Shown here piece after piece: positions 11,244 through 21,004 of a DNA stretch of 64,000 nt. The stretch is taken from assembly GCF_016907845.1 (NCBI RefSeq), contig NZ_JAFBCS010000001.1:1426001-1490000 (forward strand). Direction: 5' to 3'. Position numbers and translations under genes: made by a program. A model generated the notes under the pieces. That model ran no database searches and had not been told where the DNA came from. It was given only the letters and a program-made list of their open reading frames with translations. Each line of letters starts with the position of its first letter. Positions within the stretch are counted from its first letter, which is position 1. This stretch comes from Arcanobacterium pluranimalium. Its GTDB lineage: Bacteria > Actinomycetota > Actinomycetes > Actinomycetales > Actinomycetaceae.

Positions 11244-12437
11244 ATGCGCACTATCGATACACTCGGCGATCTCGCCGGCAAAACTGTGTTTGTACGCTCA
11301 GATTTCAACGTTCCACTCGATGCGCAGAAGAATATTACCGACGACGGTCGTATTCGCGCTGCTCTTCCTACACTTAACAAGCTGCTCGCTGCTCAGGCAA
11401 AGGTTGTGGTGGCTGCCCACCTTGGACGTCCCAAGGGCGAAGTCAACCCAGAGTACTCGCTAGCTCCGGTTGTTGGCCGTCTTTCGGAACTTTTGGGAAT
11501 TGACGTCAAACTCGCACAAGATACCGTTGGCGAAAGCGCACACAAGCTCGTGTCCGAAATGAAACCAGGCGACGTCGTACTTCTTGAAAACGTACGTTTC
11601 GACAAGCGCGAAACCTCGAAAGACGACGCCGAGCGCGAGGCTCTCGCCAAGGAGTACGCTTCGCTGGCAGACGTATTCGTTTCCGATGGTTTCGGCGTTG
11701 TACACCGCAAGCAAGCTTCGGTTTATGACATTGCTAAAGAGCTGCCATCTGCTGCTGGAGAGCTCGTATTCAAGGAAATTGATTCCCTCTCGAAAGCGAC
11801 CGACAATCCTGAGCGTCCATACACCGTGGTGCTTGGTGGGTCGAAAGTTTCGGATAAACTCGGCGTCATCGATAACCTCATCGAGAAAGCTGACCGACTC
11901 CTCGTCGGTGGCGGCATGGCATACACCTTCCTCAAAGCCAAGGGGTACGAGGTTGGCACTTCGTTGCTAGAAGAAGATCAGGTAGCTACTGCCAAAGAGT
12001 ACATCGAGAAAGCAGCTGCTAACGGCGTTGAGCTTCTTCTTCCGGTCGATAACGTAACTGCTAAAGAGTTCAAGGCAGATGCAACACCATCGGTGCATGA
12101 CTCTGAGTCGATGCCTGCCGATGAAATGGGTCTTGATATTGGTCCAAAGTCTGCTGAGCTCTACGCACAAGCAGTGTCTGATTCGAAGACGATCGTATGG
12201 AATGGCCCGATGGGCGTATTCGAATTTGAGAACTTCTCAGCTGGTACGCGCGCAGTAGCACAGGCAATGCAGGACGCAGCTGGATTCACAATCGTTGGCG
12301 GTGGCGACTCTGCAGCTGCAGTTCGCACCCTTGGCTTCGACGAATCAAAGTTTAACCATATTTCAACTGGCGGCGGCGCTTCACTCGAATACCTCGAGGG
12401 TAAGATCCTGCCAGGCATCTCGGTTTTGGAGGACTGA
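11244..12437 (+). CDS. pgk: Phosphoglycerate kinase
   Basis: Phosphoglycerate kinase makes ATP from 1,3-bisphosphoglycerate in glycolysis. The 397-residue length and the motifs RSDFNVPLD (near 18), HLGRPKGE (near 60), [20 protein letters not shown] and the C-terminal GGGDSAAAV are all present. The ATG at 11244 follows AAGGA. It is separated from tpiA by a single base, so tpiA translation is probably coupled to pgk. Confidence 0.98.
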   Translation: MRTIDTLGDLAGKTVFVRSDFNVPLDAQKNITDDGRIRAALPTLNKLLAAQAKVVVAAHLGRPKGEVNPEYSLAPVVGRLSELLGIDVKLAQDTVGESAHKLVSEMKPGDVVLLENVRFDKRETSKDDAEREALAKEYASLADVFVSDGFGVVHRKQASVYDIAKELPSAAGELVFKEIDSLSKATDNPERPYTVVLGGSKVSDKLGVIDNLIEKADRLLVGGGMAYTFLKAKGYEVGTSLLEEDQVATAKEYIEKAAANGVELLLPVDNVTAKEFKADATPSVHDSESMPADEMGLDIGPKSAELYAQAVSDSKTIVWNGPMGVFEFENFSAGTRAVAQAMQDAAGFTIVGGGDSAAAVRTLGFDESKFNHISTGGGASLEYLEGKILPGISVLED

Positions 12438-12438
12438 A

Positions 12439-13215
12439 ATGACACGTACACCATTGATGGCCGGCAACTGGAAGATGAACCTCGATCATCTCGAAGCTAC
12501 CGCACTAGTGCAGAAGCTCGCTTGGACGCTTAAAGATCTCAAGCACGATTTCTCTGCAGTTGAAGCTGCTGTGATCGTTCCATTTACCGATATTCGTTCT
12601 GTTCAGACGCTTATCGAAGCCGATGAATTCGAGATCAAGTACGGTGCTCAGGACGTTTCCGTGCACGACGCAGGTGCTTACACCGGCGAAATTTCCACCG
12701 CTATGCTCACCAAGCTCGGCGTTTCTTACGTGGTGGTTGGTCACTCGGAGCGTCGCGAATACCACGGTGAAACCAGCGCATTGGTTGGCCAAAAGGCAAA
12801 GAAAGCTCTCGACGCAGGCATTATTCCGATCATGTGCTGCGGTGAAGCTCTCGAGATTCGCAAAGAGGGCACTCACGTTGAATACGTGCTTGGCCAAATT
12901 GAGGAAATGCTCGCTCCGCTTTCGGCTGAGGAAGTTGCTAAGTCAGTTATTGCTTACGAGCCAATCTGGGCAATTGGTACTGGCGAAGTAGCCACTCCGG
13001 AGAACGCACAGGAAGTTTGTGGCGCCATTCGTTCCAAGATTGCTGAACTTTTCGATGCTCCTACCTCTGAAGCTGTTCGCATTCAGTACGGCGGCTCAGT
13101 GAAGTCCTCGAATGTGCAAGAGATTATGGCTCAGCCTGACGTAGACGGTGCACTCGTTGGCGGCGCATCCTTGCAAGCTGACGAATTTGCGAAGATCGTT
13201 ACCTACCAAGGGTAA
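12439..13215 (+). CDS. tpiA: Triosephosphate isomerase
   Basis: The enzyme interconverts dihydroxyacetone phosphate and glyceraldehyde 3-phosphate. The 258-residue protein has the substrate lysine in GNWKMN (residues 9-14), the catalytic His in VGHSERR, the catalytic Glu in [10 protein letters not shown] and the phosphate-binding GGSVK. The open frame extends 48 codons upstream into pgk. The ATG at 12439 is chosen because GGAGG precedes it and homology begins there ([14 protein letters not shown]). Confidence 0.98.
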   Translation: MTRTPLMAGNWKMNLDHLEATALVQKLAWTLKDLKHDFSAVEAAVIVPFTDIRSVQTLIEADEFEIKYGAQDVSVHDAGAYTGEISTAMLTKLGVSYVVVGHSERREYHGETSALVGQKAKKALDAGIIPIMCCGEALEIRKEGTHVEYVLGQIEEMLAPLSAEEVAKSVIAYEPIWAIGTGEVATPENAQEVCGAIRSKIAELFDAPTSEAVRIQYGGSVKSSNVQEIMAQPDVDGALVGGASLQADEFAKIVTYQG

Positions 13216-13223
13216 TTTTTCTG

Positions 13224-13261
13224 GTTTGTGGGTTACGAATTGATTTTCGTAACCCACAAAC
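13224..13261 (+). terminator. Strong hairpin after tpiA
   Basis: Perfect 16-bp arms GTTTGTGGGTTACGAA and TTCGTAACCCACAAAC (13224-13239, 13246-13261) surround a 6-base loop just after the tpiA stop. No T tract follows, but the position and the stem length suggest the end of the glycolytic transcript. Confidence 0.7.
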
Positions 13262-13326
13262 ATCTTGTAAGATATGGCTAGCGCCACCAGACAGCGCATA
13301 CACAATAATCTGAAAGTAGTGGACTG

Positions 13327-13572
13327 TTGAAAACCATTTTGATCATTTGCTCGGTTCTTCTCGTAATCACCAGCCTTTTGCTCATTGCAACTGTGCTTTT
13401 GCATAAAGGCCGTGGCGGCGGTATTTCAGATATGTTTGGCGGTGGACTCTCCACCTCGATGCGTTCTTCTGGTGTAGCCGAACGCAATCTCAATCGCATT
13501 ACGGTGGGCGTAGCAATTACCTGGTTTATTGTGATCGCATTGATTGGCTTGATTACTAAATTCGGAAGCTAA
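13327..13572 (+). CDS. secG: Preprotein translocase subunit SecG
   Basis: SecG is a small accessory subunit of the SecYEG protein export channel. The 81 residues form two membrane helices (about 3-23 and 56-76) separated by the typical Gly-rich loop with LLHKGRGGGISDMFGGG. The start is TTG at 13327; no in-frame ATG or GTG fits the family N-terminus better, and the ribosome site is weak. It follows tpiA, as in many actinobacteria. Confidence 0.93.
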   Translation: MKTILIICSVLLVITSLLLIATVLLHKGRGGGISDMFGGGLSTSMRSSGVAERNLNRITVGVAITWFIVIALIGLITKFGS

Positions 13573-13614
13573 ATTTTCACAATACCGGCTCAAACGCAAT
13601 ATCGACTTTACAGT

Positions 13615-13662
13615 TGTGGGGCGGTTCCTAACACGCATTCGAGCGTTAGGAACCGCCCCACA
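13615..13662. terminator. Bidirectional hairpin between secG and tal
   Basis: Perfect 18-bp arms (13615-13632 and 13645-13662; TGTGGGGCGGTTCCTAAC and its complement) lie between the convergent genes secG and tal. The 12-base loop also pairs partly. The location fits a shared terminator for both strands, although no long T run follows on either side. Confidence 0.8.
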
Positions 13663-13689
13663 GTTGTAGCTTCTCAAAGCTATCTCAGT

Positions 13690-14787
13690 CTATCTCATCG
13701 CTTTTTCAACCGTTTCAATAAGCTCATTCCATGCGATCTCGAATTTCTCCACGCCGTCGTTCTTCAACTTGATCATGGCTTGATCAAAATCAACACCGAG
13801 TCGGATGATCTTTTCAATCGTACGTTGAGCAGAATAAATTGAATCTCGAATGGTGTCGCCAGTGATATTGGCTTCTTCGATAGTGGCATGCAACGTGGCT
13901 TCAGGCATCGTATTGACCACATTCGTCGATACAAGCTGATCTACATAGAGCGTGGGGGAGTAATTTGGATTCTTGACCCCAGTTGATGCCCACAAAGGCC
14001 GCTGCACATTTGCGCCAAGTTCACGAAGCTCACGGAATTCTTCAGATTCTTCAAATATCTCCATAAAAGCACCATATGCCACTCGCGCATTAGCAAGACC
14101 AGCACGCCCACGCATGGCTAGCGCATCTGGCGATCCCATCGCTTCAAGCTGTGCGTCAATCTCTGAATCGACACGCGAAATGAAGAACGATGCTACGGAA
14201 TGGATCTTCGATAGATCCAAGCCTGCTTCATGTGCCTGTTTTAGACCAGCGATATAGGCATGAGCCACCTCGCGGTAGCGGCGCTCTGAGAATATGAGCG
14301 TCACATTAACTGAAATACCGTGTGCGATTGCCCGTGTAATAGCAGGCAAGCCCTCTTTCGTGGCCGGAATCTTGATCATAAGATTCGGTCGATCCACAAT
14401 CTGCCATAATTTCTGAGCTTGGATAAAGGTTTGCTCGCCTTTACGAGCCAAACGCGGATCGACCTCGATCGATACTCGGCCATCCACCCCTCCTGACTCG
14501 GCATAAATCTGGGCGAATACATCGCAAGCCTGACGCACGTCGTCGGTAGTAAGCTGTAAGATTACTTCCTCGACGTTCTTTCCTTGCGAAGCCAGCTGCG
14601 CAATCGCGTCACTGTATCCAAGACCGGCAGAAATTGCTGCCTGGAAAATAGCTGGATTCGTGGTCACTCCAACAACCCCAGCAGTATCCACAAGATGCTG
14701 CAGATTTCCAGTATTCAAACGCTCTCGAGAGAGGTCATCAAGCCAAACTGATACGCCCTCGCGGCGAAGTTCGTCAATCTTTCCCAT
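13690..14787 (-). CDS. tal: Transaldolase
   Basis: Transaldolase moves a three-carbon unit between sugar phosphates in the non-oxidative pentose phosphate pathway. The 365-residue protein is the long TalB-type form of actinobacteria. The Schiff-base lysine is in LMIKIPATKEG near residue 140; VGVTTNPAIF near 38 and SVNVTLIFS near 160 are conserved. It lies 15 bases after tkt and is probably co-transcribed with it. Confidence 0.97.
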   Translation of the reverse strand: MGKIDELRREGVSVWLDDLSRERLNTGNLQHLVDTAGVVGVTTNPAIFQAAISAGLGYSDAIAQLASQGKNVEEVILQLTTDDVRQACDVFAQIYAESGGVDGRVSIEVDPRLARKGEQTFIQAQKLWQIVDRPNLMIKIPATKEGLPAITRAIAHGISVNVTLIFSERRYREVAHAYIAGLKQAHEAGLDLSKIHSVASFFISRVDSEIDAQLEAMGSPDALAMRGRAGLANARVAYGAFMEIFEESEEFRELRELGANVQRPLWASTGVKNPNYSPTLYVDQLVSTNVVNTMPEATLHATIEEANITGDTIRDSIYSAQRTIEKIIRLGVDFDQAMIKLKNDGVEKFEIAWNELIETVEKAMR

Positions 14788-14802
14788 GTTGTACCCCTAT
14801 GC

Positions 14803-16878
14803 TCAGCTATTGACGGTTGCAAGCGAATTCTTCGCAGCTTCCACAACTGCCTGCGCAGTAATTCCGTACTTTTCAAATAGGCGGTTACCAGCTGCTGATT
14901 CACCGAAATGATTCACGCCAATGCTGCAACCGGCGTCGCCCACGATTCCAGCCCAACCGAACGTGGAACCGGCTTCTACCGAGACCCGAGCTTTCATCGC
15001 TGCTGGAATGACTTGCTCTCGGTATTGAACAGATTCTTCCATGAACCATTCAAGCGATGGCATTGAAACCACCCGCGCGGAAATCCCCTCATTCGCGAGC
15101 TGTTCACGAGCTTCAAGGGCAACAGACACTTCAGAACCAGTTGCGATCAGCACGACGTCCGAACCGTCAGCGAGCACATAACCACCACGCAACGTTCCCT
15201 CGGCCGAAGCAAAGGCGCCTTCTCCGCGCTCAATAACTGGAAGATTTTGGCGAGTAAGCACGAGTCCGGCCGGGCGGTCGGTACGCTCCAAAATCCCACG
15301 CCACGCGTAAGCCGTCTCATTAGCGTCCGCTGGACGCACCACATCAAAATTGGGTATTGCCCGGTATGCCCACAAATGTTCAATTGGCTGATGCGTTGGA
15401 CCATCTTCGCCCACGCCGATTGAATCATGCGTCCACACGAAAATCGATGGAACGTTCATGATCGCTGCAAGGCGTACTGCCGGACGCAAATAATCGGCGA
15501 ATACAAAGAACGTACCGCCATAGACGCGGGTTAAGCCATGCAGTGTGATTCCGTTGAGGATCGAACCCATCGCGTGCTCACGAATACCGAAGTGCAGGGT
15601 GCGTCCGTATTCGTTGCCAGAGAATGCCGACGACGAGCGCTCCACTGGCAAGAACGACGGCTCACCTTTCATCGTGGTATTGTTCGAGCCTGCAAGATCA
15701 GCTGAACCACCCCAGAGTTCAGGGAGCACATCCTTAATAGCAGTGAGAACTTCTCCAGAGGCAGCGCGCGTAGCAATCGACTTACCAGCTTCAAATACTG
15801 GAAGTTTGGCTTCCCAGCCTTGAGGCAGTTCGCGCTTGAGCATACGCTCCAAAAGTTCAGCGCGCTGCGGATGCGCCGACTTCCACGAGTTGAATTTTGC
15901 TTCCCAAGCGTCTCGAGCAGCCGCAGCATTCTGAGCAGCCTGCGCGCGAGTGTGCGCAACTACTTCAGGAGCAACCCCAAAAGCGACGTCAGGATCAAGA
16001 CCAATGATCTCCTTGAGAGCGCGGATTTCCTCATCACCAAGAGCATTACCATGTGCGCTTGCCGTATTTTGCTTGGTAGGAGCAGGCCAACCAATAATAG
16101 TCGAAAGCTTGATAATAGAGGGCTTATCCGTCACTGCCTGAGCCTGTTTAATCGCTGCATACAGAGCGTCAAGATCCTCTTCATAGCCTCCGTCTTTGCG
16201 CCAATTCACTGCTTGAGTATGCCAACCATAGGCCTCGTAGCGCTTCAACACGTCTTCAGAAAATGCGATCTTAGTGTCATCTTCGATCGAAATCTGGTTC
16301 TCGTCAAAAATGAGGATCAGGTTTCCAAGATTCTGCGTTCCTGCCAGCGACGACGCTTCAGAAGTAACACCCTCTTGGAGGCATCCTTCGCCAGAGATCA
16401 CATAAACGAAATGGTCGAATGGGCTTTCGCCTGCTGGCGCATCTGGATCGAGTAAGCCGCGTTCTCTGCGCGCTGCCATTGCCATGCCGACGGCGGAGGC
16501 GAGACCCTGTCCGAGCGGTCCGGTAGTCATTTCCACGCCTTTAGTGTGCTTGTACTCTGGGTGACCAGGCGTGAGCGAACCTTCGGTGCGCAGCGCTTCA
16601 AGATCTTCAAGTTCCAAACCGTAGCCAGCAAAATAGAGCTGGTTGTATAGGGTTAACGACGAGTGTCCTGCAGACAGGACGAAACGATCGCGACCCAACC
16701 ATTCGGCGTCGGCAGGATCGTGACGCATTACTTTTTGAAACAGCATGTATGCCAGTGGAGAGAGCGAGATCGCCGTACCTGGGTGACCATTTCCTACTTT
16801 CTGTACGGCATCTGCTGCCAATGCGCGTCCAGTTTCAACTGCACGTTGATCTAGTTCGGACCAGTTTAGCTTTTCCAT
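14803..16878 (-). CDS. tkt: Transketolase
   Basis: This thiamine-diphosphate enzyme transfers two-carbon units in the pentose phosphate pathway. The 691-residue protein shows [14 protein letters not shown] near residue 33, the cofactor-binding [20 protein letters not shown] near 165, [10 protein letters not shown] near 430 and [20 protein letters not shown] near 485. The ATG at 16878 is the only sensible start. It diverges from xerD, and tal follows directly. Confidence 0.98.
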   Translation of the reverse strand: MEKLNWSELDQRAVETGRALAADAVQKVGNGHPGTAISLSPLAYMLFQKVMRHDPADAEWLGRDRFVLSAGHSSLTLYNQLYFAGYGLELEDLEALRTEGSLTPGHPEYKHTKGVEMTTGPLGQGLASAVGMAMAARRERGLLDPDAPAGESPFDHFVYVISGEGCLQEGVTSEASSLAGTQNLGNLILIFDENQISIEDDTKIAFSEDVLKRYEAYGWHTQAVNWRKDGGYEEDLDALYAAIKQAQAVTDKPSIIKLSTIIGWPAPTKQNTASAHGNALGDEEIRALKEIIGLDPDVAFGVAPEVVAHTRAQAAQNAAAARDAWEAKFNSWKSAHPQRAELLERMLKRELPQGWEAKLPVFEAGKSIATRAASGEVLTAIKDVLPELWGGSADLAGSNNTTMKGEPSFLPVERSSSAFSGNEYGRTLHFGIREHAMGSILNGITLHGLTRVYGGTFFVFADYLRPAVRLAAIMNVPSIFVWTHDSIGVGEDGPTHQPIEHLWAYRAIPNFDVVRPADANETAYAWRGILERTDRPAGLVLTRQNLPVIERGEGAFASAEGTLRGGYVLADGSDVVLIATGSEVSVALEAREQLANEGISARVVSMPSLEWFMEESVQYREQVIPAAMKARVSVEAGSTFGWAGIVGDAGCSIGVNHFGESAAGNRLFEKYGITAQAVVEAAKNSLATVNS

Positions 16879-17009
16879 TTATGTGGCTCCTGACAACCAT
16901 GCGAAGACGCAGGTTAGGTTGGCTTATAATGAATGTCTTCCACGTTTAAGGATATAGTCTTTGAAATAAATATGTGTGGGACTTTAAGTATTTTGAAAAG
17001 GTGTGTCTG

Positions 17010-17966
17010 ATGGTCAAACTTGACGTAACTTCTCCGGCGAAGCTGAATCGTCAGGTCGCCCAGTATTTGGCGCACCTTAGGGTTGAAAGAGCACTCTCTC
17101 AACACACTATTGCCGCATATTCAGCAGACATTGACCACTACATAAATTTCATTCAAGCCCGCAAAATTTCAGATTTTGCTGATGTTACTGAAAAAGATGT
17201 GGAACATTTTCTTCAAGATCTGCAAACCGGCAACTTAGGCAAAAAACTATCTGCGAGCAGCGTCAATCGCATGCTGGCCTCCATAAGAAACCTCCACAAA
17301 TTTCTGATTCTTGAGGGCTTATCGACGCACAACCCCGCCAAAGACGTACGCCCGCCCAAAATGCCGAGTCGGTTACCCAAGGCGATTTCTGTGGCACAGA
17401 TGCACAGGTTGATCGAGGCAACGACGTCCTCCGACGACGTCATCGCTTTGCGTGATCGCGCACTTTTCGAGCTGCTGTATGGAACCGGGGCGCGCATTTC
17501 AGAAATCACCTCTTTAAGCATTGACGATATTGATTTCGATGAAGCGTCGATCAGGTTATTTGGCAAAGGAAGAAATGAACGCATTCTTCCTTTAGGTTCC
17601 TATGCCATCGAAGCCACCAAAGCGTATTTGACCAGATCGCGACCCGCTTTGGCGCAAAAGGGAACGCAAAACGGCAGGGGAGCGCACGTCGTCTTCCTCA
17701 ATAAACGTGGCCAAGCCCTCTCTAGGCAATCCGCATGGGGAATTATTCAAGAGGTGGCACAGCGAGCACAGATTGCGGGAATTTCGCCTCACACATTTCG
17801 TCACTCATTCGCAACGCACTTACTTCAGGGCGGAGCAGATGTGCGAGCAGTACAAGAAATGCTCGGTCACTCTTCAGTAACTACCACGCAAATTTATACC
17901 AAAGTGACTCTTGAAACCGTCCAAGAAGTTTATGCCAATACTCATCCGCGTGCTCGGTATAAATGA
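17010..17966 (+). CDS. xerD: Tyrosine recombinase XerD
   Basis: XerD resolves chromosome dimers at dif together with XerC. The N-terminal SAM-like DNA-binding domain (about 10-100) is followed by the catalytic domain. That domain carries GTGARISEI (Arg), GKGRNERILPL (Lys), HTFRHSFATHLL (His, Arg), LGHSSVTTTQIYTKV (His, Tyr nucleophile). The open frame begins at a GTG (16974), but ATG 17010 is preferred because AAAAGG lies just upstream. It is followed by parA-scpA-scpB, as in other actinobacteria. Confidence 0.95.
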   Translation: MVKLDVTSPAKLNRQVAQYLAHLRVERALSQHTIAAYSADIDHYINFIQARKISDFADVTEKDVEHFLQDLQTGNLGKKLSASSVNRMLASIRNLHKFLILEGLSTHNPAKDVRPPKMPSRLPKAISVAQMHRLIEATTSSDDVIALRDRALFELLYGTGARISEITSLSIDDIDFDEASIRLFGKGRNERILPLGSYAIEATKAYLTRSRPALAQKGTQNGRGAHVVFLNKRGQALSRQSAWGIIQEVAQRAQIAGISPHTFRHSFATHLLQGGADVRAVQEMLGHSSVTTTQIYTKVTLETVQEVYANTHPRARYK

Positions 17967-17997
17967 GGATTCGAAAAATTTCGGGTAGATTATTACT

Positions 17998-18855
17998 GTG
18001 ACTGCAGAACAGACTTCATTTCTTGACGAGATTAATCAGGAGCGGGATTTCCCGTTGCCGCCTGATATTAACGAACATGGCCCGGCTCGTATCATTGCCA
18101 TGTGCAACCAAAAAGGCGGAGTGGGCAAGACCACCACATCGATTAACCTAGCTGCTGCTTTGGCTGGATATGGCCGCCGTGTGCTCCTCGTTGACTTCGA
18201 CCCGCAAGGCGCTGCGTCTGCTGGTTTAGGTATCAACGCGAATGCACTTGAGCGCACTATCTACAACGAAATGATCGCTGCAAAGCCCGATGTGCGTGAG
18301 GTAATTTGCCATACCTCAGTGCCGAACCTCGATATTGTTCCGGCCAATATCGAGCTCTCAGCAGCGGAAATTCAGCTTATTAACGAAGTCGCACGTGAAC
18401 AGTCACTCGCGCGCGTATTACGCCCGGTACTAGACGAATACGACGTGATCATCGTCGATTGCCAGCCCTCGCTTGGCCTGCTCACAGTCAATGCTCTTAC
18501 CGCAGCACACGGAGTTCTTATTCCTCTTGAAGCGGAGTTTTTTGCCATGCGCGGTGTGGCTTTGCTGGTCGATCAAATTGAACGCGTACAAGACCGTCTC
18601 AATCCGAAATTGAAGATTGACGGCGTTTTGCTCACCATGGTTGACACGCGCACCATTCACGCTCGTGAAGTGATTCAACTGGTTGAAGAGCGCTTTGGTG
18701 ATTTGGTGTTCGACACCAAGATTGCACGCACTGTCAAATTCCCAGATGCCACAATCGCAGCAGAGCCAATCACGACTTTCGCGCCGTCACATGCAGGATC
18801 ATTGGCATACAAGCGCCTTGCACGAGAGCTGATTGCTCGTGGTGCCAGCGCATAA
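17998..18855 (+). CDS. ParA family ATPase
   Basis: A MinD/ParA-type ATPase of 285 residues with a deviant Walker A QKGGVGKTTT (about 40-49), Walker A' VDFDPQGAA and Walker B VIIVDCQPSLG. It is the ParA paralogue typically found between xerD and scpA in actinobacteria, rather than the origin-proximal parA beside parB. A role in chromosome partitioning or organisation together with ScpAB is inferred from context. GTG start at 17998. Confidence 0.92.
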   Translation: MTAEQTSFLDEINQERDFPLPPDINEHGPARIIAMCNQKGGVGKTTTSINLAAALAGYGRRVLLVDFDPQGAASAGLGINANALERTIYNEMIAAKPDVREVICHTSVPNLDIVPANIELSAAEIQLINEVAREQSLARVLRPVLDEYDVIIVDCQPSLGLLTVNALTAAHGVLIPLEAEFFAMRGVALLVDQIERVQDRLNPKLKIDGVLLTMVDTRTIHAREVIQLVEERFGDLVFDTKIARTVKFPDATIAAEPITTFAPSHAGSLAYKRLARELIARGASA

Positions 18856-19693
18856 ACCTGAACCGGATCAAGACGATCTCTTTGCTGATTCCAAAGCTAC
18901 TTTCGCCGTCGATCTTGATGTATTTCAGGGGCCTTTTGAAGTGCTCCTTTCGCTCATTGCTCGGCATCGTCTCGACGTTACTGAAGTTGCGCTTGCCCAA
19001 GTGACTGACGAATTTCTCGCCTTTGTGTCCAAGCAGCGTGAGCTAGATTTGTCGCAGGCTTCAGAATTTGTGGTGGTTGCTGCGACTTTGCTTGATCTGA
19101 AAGCTGCACGTCTCCTTCCGCACGAAGAGGACGACGCCGAAACCATCGAGCTACTCGAAGCGCGCGATCTGCTTTTTGCCAAGTTGCTTCAATATCGGGC
19201 TTTTAAAGAAGTGGCGGTTGATATTGCTGTTCGCTTGCAACAGCAAGGTCTGTCTTTTGCGCGAAATGTGGAACTTGAACCGCATTTCAAGAAGATGCTT
19301 CCAGAACTCGAGTTCAACGTTGATGCAACAGACTTAGCTATATATGCAGCTCAGGCATTATCGCGAAAATCTTCAGCCGTGGCGATAGATCATCTCCACG
19401 ATCCATTGGTTCCGGTGGATTCCCAAATAATTTTGCTGCGCGAACGGTTAATTATTGGCGATAGGATTTCATTCACCCAAGTTTGCGCTGATGCTCGAAA
19501 TATACCAACTGTGGTTTCGCGCTTTCTTGCAGTTTTAGAGCTAGCGCGTTCAGGCGAACTGGCAATTGAGCAAGAAACTCCACTTGGACCTTTAGTAATA
19601 CGACGTATTAATTCTTCTCATGACGGTAGCGCTAGTGAGAAGAACGAGAATCACTCAGCGAATTCGAGGGAGGCTGGCCACACCGATGAATGA
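18833..19693 (+). CDS. scpA: Segregation and condensation protein A
   Basis: ScpA is the kleisin that joins Smc and ScpB in the condensin complex. Conserved kleisin parts are FQGPFEVLLSLIARHRLDV near residue 30 and ASEFVVVAATLLDLKAARLLP near 75. The frame overlaps the end of parA; possible starts are TTG 18833, GTG 18839 and GTG 18842, none with a clearly better ribosome site. The last 30 residues are polar and variable. scpB starts inside its end. Confidence 0.94.
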   Translation: MLVVPAHKPEPDQDDLFADSKATFAVDLDVFQGPFEVLLSLIARHRLDVTEVALAQVTDEFLAFVSKQRELDLSQASEFVVVAATLLDLKAARLLPHEEDDAETIELLEARDLLFAKLLQYRAFKEVAVDIAVRLQQQGLSFARNVELEPHFKKMLPELEFNVDATDLAIYAAQALSRKSSAVAIDHLHDPLVPVDSQIILLRERLIIGDRISFTQVCADARNIPTVVSRFLAVLELARSGELAIEQETPLGPLVIRRINSSHDGSASEKNENHSANSREAGHTDE

Positions 19694-20252
19694 CGAAACT
19701 TTTCTCAAAGGTGCACTCGAAGCGATTTTGATGGTTGCGCAAGAGCCGATCAGCACTCACGCTCTGGCACACGCATTGGGCATATCAGAATCAGAAACTG
19801 ACGCTTTTCTTCGTGCACTTGCTCACGAATACGAATCTGATTCAACGACTGTGCGTGGCTTTGTCTTGCGTGAAGTTGGTGGCGGTTGGCGTTACTATTC
19901 GCACCCTCGATACGCCGATATTGTTGGAAACTTTGTAACCGCGGGGCAATCCAATAAACTTTCAGTACAGGCATTGGAAACCCTTGCAGTCATCGCTTAT
20001 CGGCAACCGGTAACGCGTGCACAGATTGCGGCAATTCGCGGAGTTGAGGTAGATTCGGTAGTTCGAACATTGCAAACTCGCGGGCTTGTTGAGCAAGTTG
20101 GCACAACAGCTGCAACTGGTGCCAGCCTGTATGGAACTACTGATTACTTTTTGGAACGAATGGGTATGAATTCTTTGGCAGAATTGGCACCTCTCGCACC
20201 TTATTTGCCCGAGAACGAAGACTTAGAAGACGTCGAAAAGGAAATACGATGA
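19686..20252 (+). CDS. scpB: Segregation and condensation protein B
   Basis: ScpB is a winged-helix dimer that binds ScpA within Smc-ScpAB. The 188 residues include LKGALEAILMVAQEPIS at the start and the diagnostic LSVQALETLAVIAYRQPVTRAQI near residue 95, followed by IRGVEVDSVVRTLQTRGLV. The longer open frame starts at 19620, but ATG 19686 fits the family start (MNDETF) and overlaps the scpA stop. Confidence 0.95.
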   Translation: MNDETFLKGALEAILMVAQEPISTHALAHALGISESETDAFLRALAHEYESDSTTVRGFVLREVGGGWRYYSHPRYADIVGNFVTAGQSNKLSVQALETLAVIAYRQPVTRAQIAAIRGVEVDSVVRTLQTRGLVEQVGTTAATGASLYGTTDYFLERMGMNSLAELAPLAPYLPENEDLEDVEKEIR

Positions 20253-21004
20253 GCCGAATTACGCAAGATTTACACGATCCCCAAGGAGAGCGTCTCCAAA
20301 AGATTCTCGCACATGCAGGAGTTGGCTCCCGGCGCGCCTGCGAAGAACTTATCGAAGAAGGGCGCGTGAGCGTTGACGGCCATATCGTAACGCAACTGGG
20401 AATTCGCGTTGACCCAGCTCGAGTTGCCATTCATGTTGATGGAAACCGTATACAAGTTGATGAATCGAAACTTACAGTTGCGCTGTACAAGCCACCGGGC
20501 GTCGTCTCTACTATGCAGGACGATCAAGGCAGAAAGACCTTGCAGGACTTTGTACAAGATCGAGCTGAGCGTCTCTTTCACGTTGGGCGCCTCGACGTCG
20601 ATACCGAGGGTTTGATTTTGCTCTCGAACGACGGCGAGCTGACGCACCGTCTGACTCACCCCTCATTTGAAGTACCAAAGACGTACATCGCACGAGTGGA
20701 GGGTACTGTTACCCGCGGTCTAGGTAAAGTTCTTGAAAAGGGAATTACGCTCGAGGACGGTCCAGTTAAAGTTGACGAGTTCGTATTACGCGAATCGGCA
20801 CGTAAAAACTCAATTATTGAAGTGACTCTTCATTCTGGGCGAAACCGCATTGTGCGTCGCATGATGGAAGAAGTTGGGCATCCGGTTATGGAGCTAGTGC
20901 GCACCCGGTTTGGAAATATTACGATTGGGCGTCTTAAGCCTGGTCAAACACGTGTAATTGGCGGATCCGAGCTCAGCGCATTGATGAATCTGGTCGATCT
21001 GTGA
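20249..21004 (+). CDS. rluB: Pseudouridine synthase, RluB/RsuA family
   Basis: The enzyme converts a uridine of ribosomal RNA to pseudouridine. An S4 RNA-binding domain (about 10-70, GERLQKILAHAGVGSRRACEELI) precedes the RsuA-type catalytic domain. The catalytic Asp is in FHVGRLDVDTEGLILLSNDG and a second conserved part is HSGRNRIVRRMMEEVGHPV. Whether the target is 23S (RluB) or 16S is not shown; RluB is the usual call in this context. ATGA overlaps the scpB stop. Confidence 0.92.
   Translation: MSRITQDLHDPQGERLQKILAHAGVGSRRACEELIEEGRVSVDGHIVTQLGIRVDPARVAIHVDGNRIQVDESKLTVALYKPPGVVSTMQDDQGRKTLQDFVQDRAERLFHVGRLDVDTEGLILLSNDGELTHRLTHPSFEVPKTYIARVEGTVTRGLGKVLEKGITLEDGPVKVDEFVLRESARKNSIIEVTLHSGRNRIVRRMMEEVGHPVMELVRTRFGNITIGRLKPGQTRVIGGSELSALMNLVDL

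Noticed and set aside
12295-13215. 306-residue triosephosphate isomerase starting inside pgk
   Set aside because: The first 48 codons overlap pgk and have no homology; ATG 12439 has a good ribosome site and the family start.
15820-16455. 211-residue frame opposite tkt
   Set aside because: It lies entirely within tkt on the other strand and its composition looks like antisense translation.
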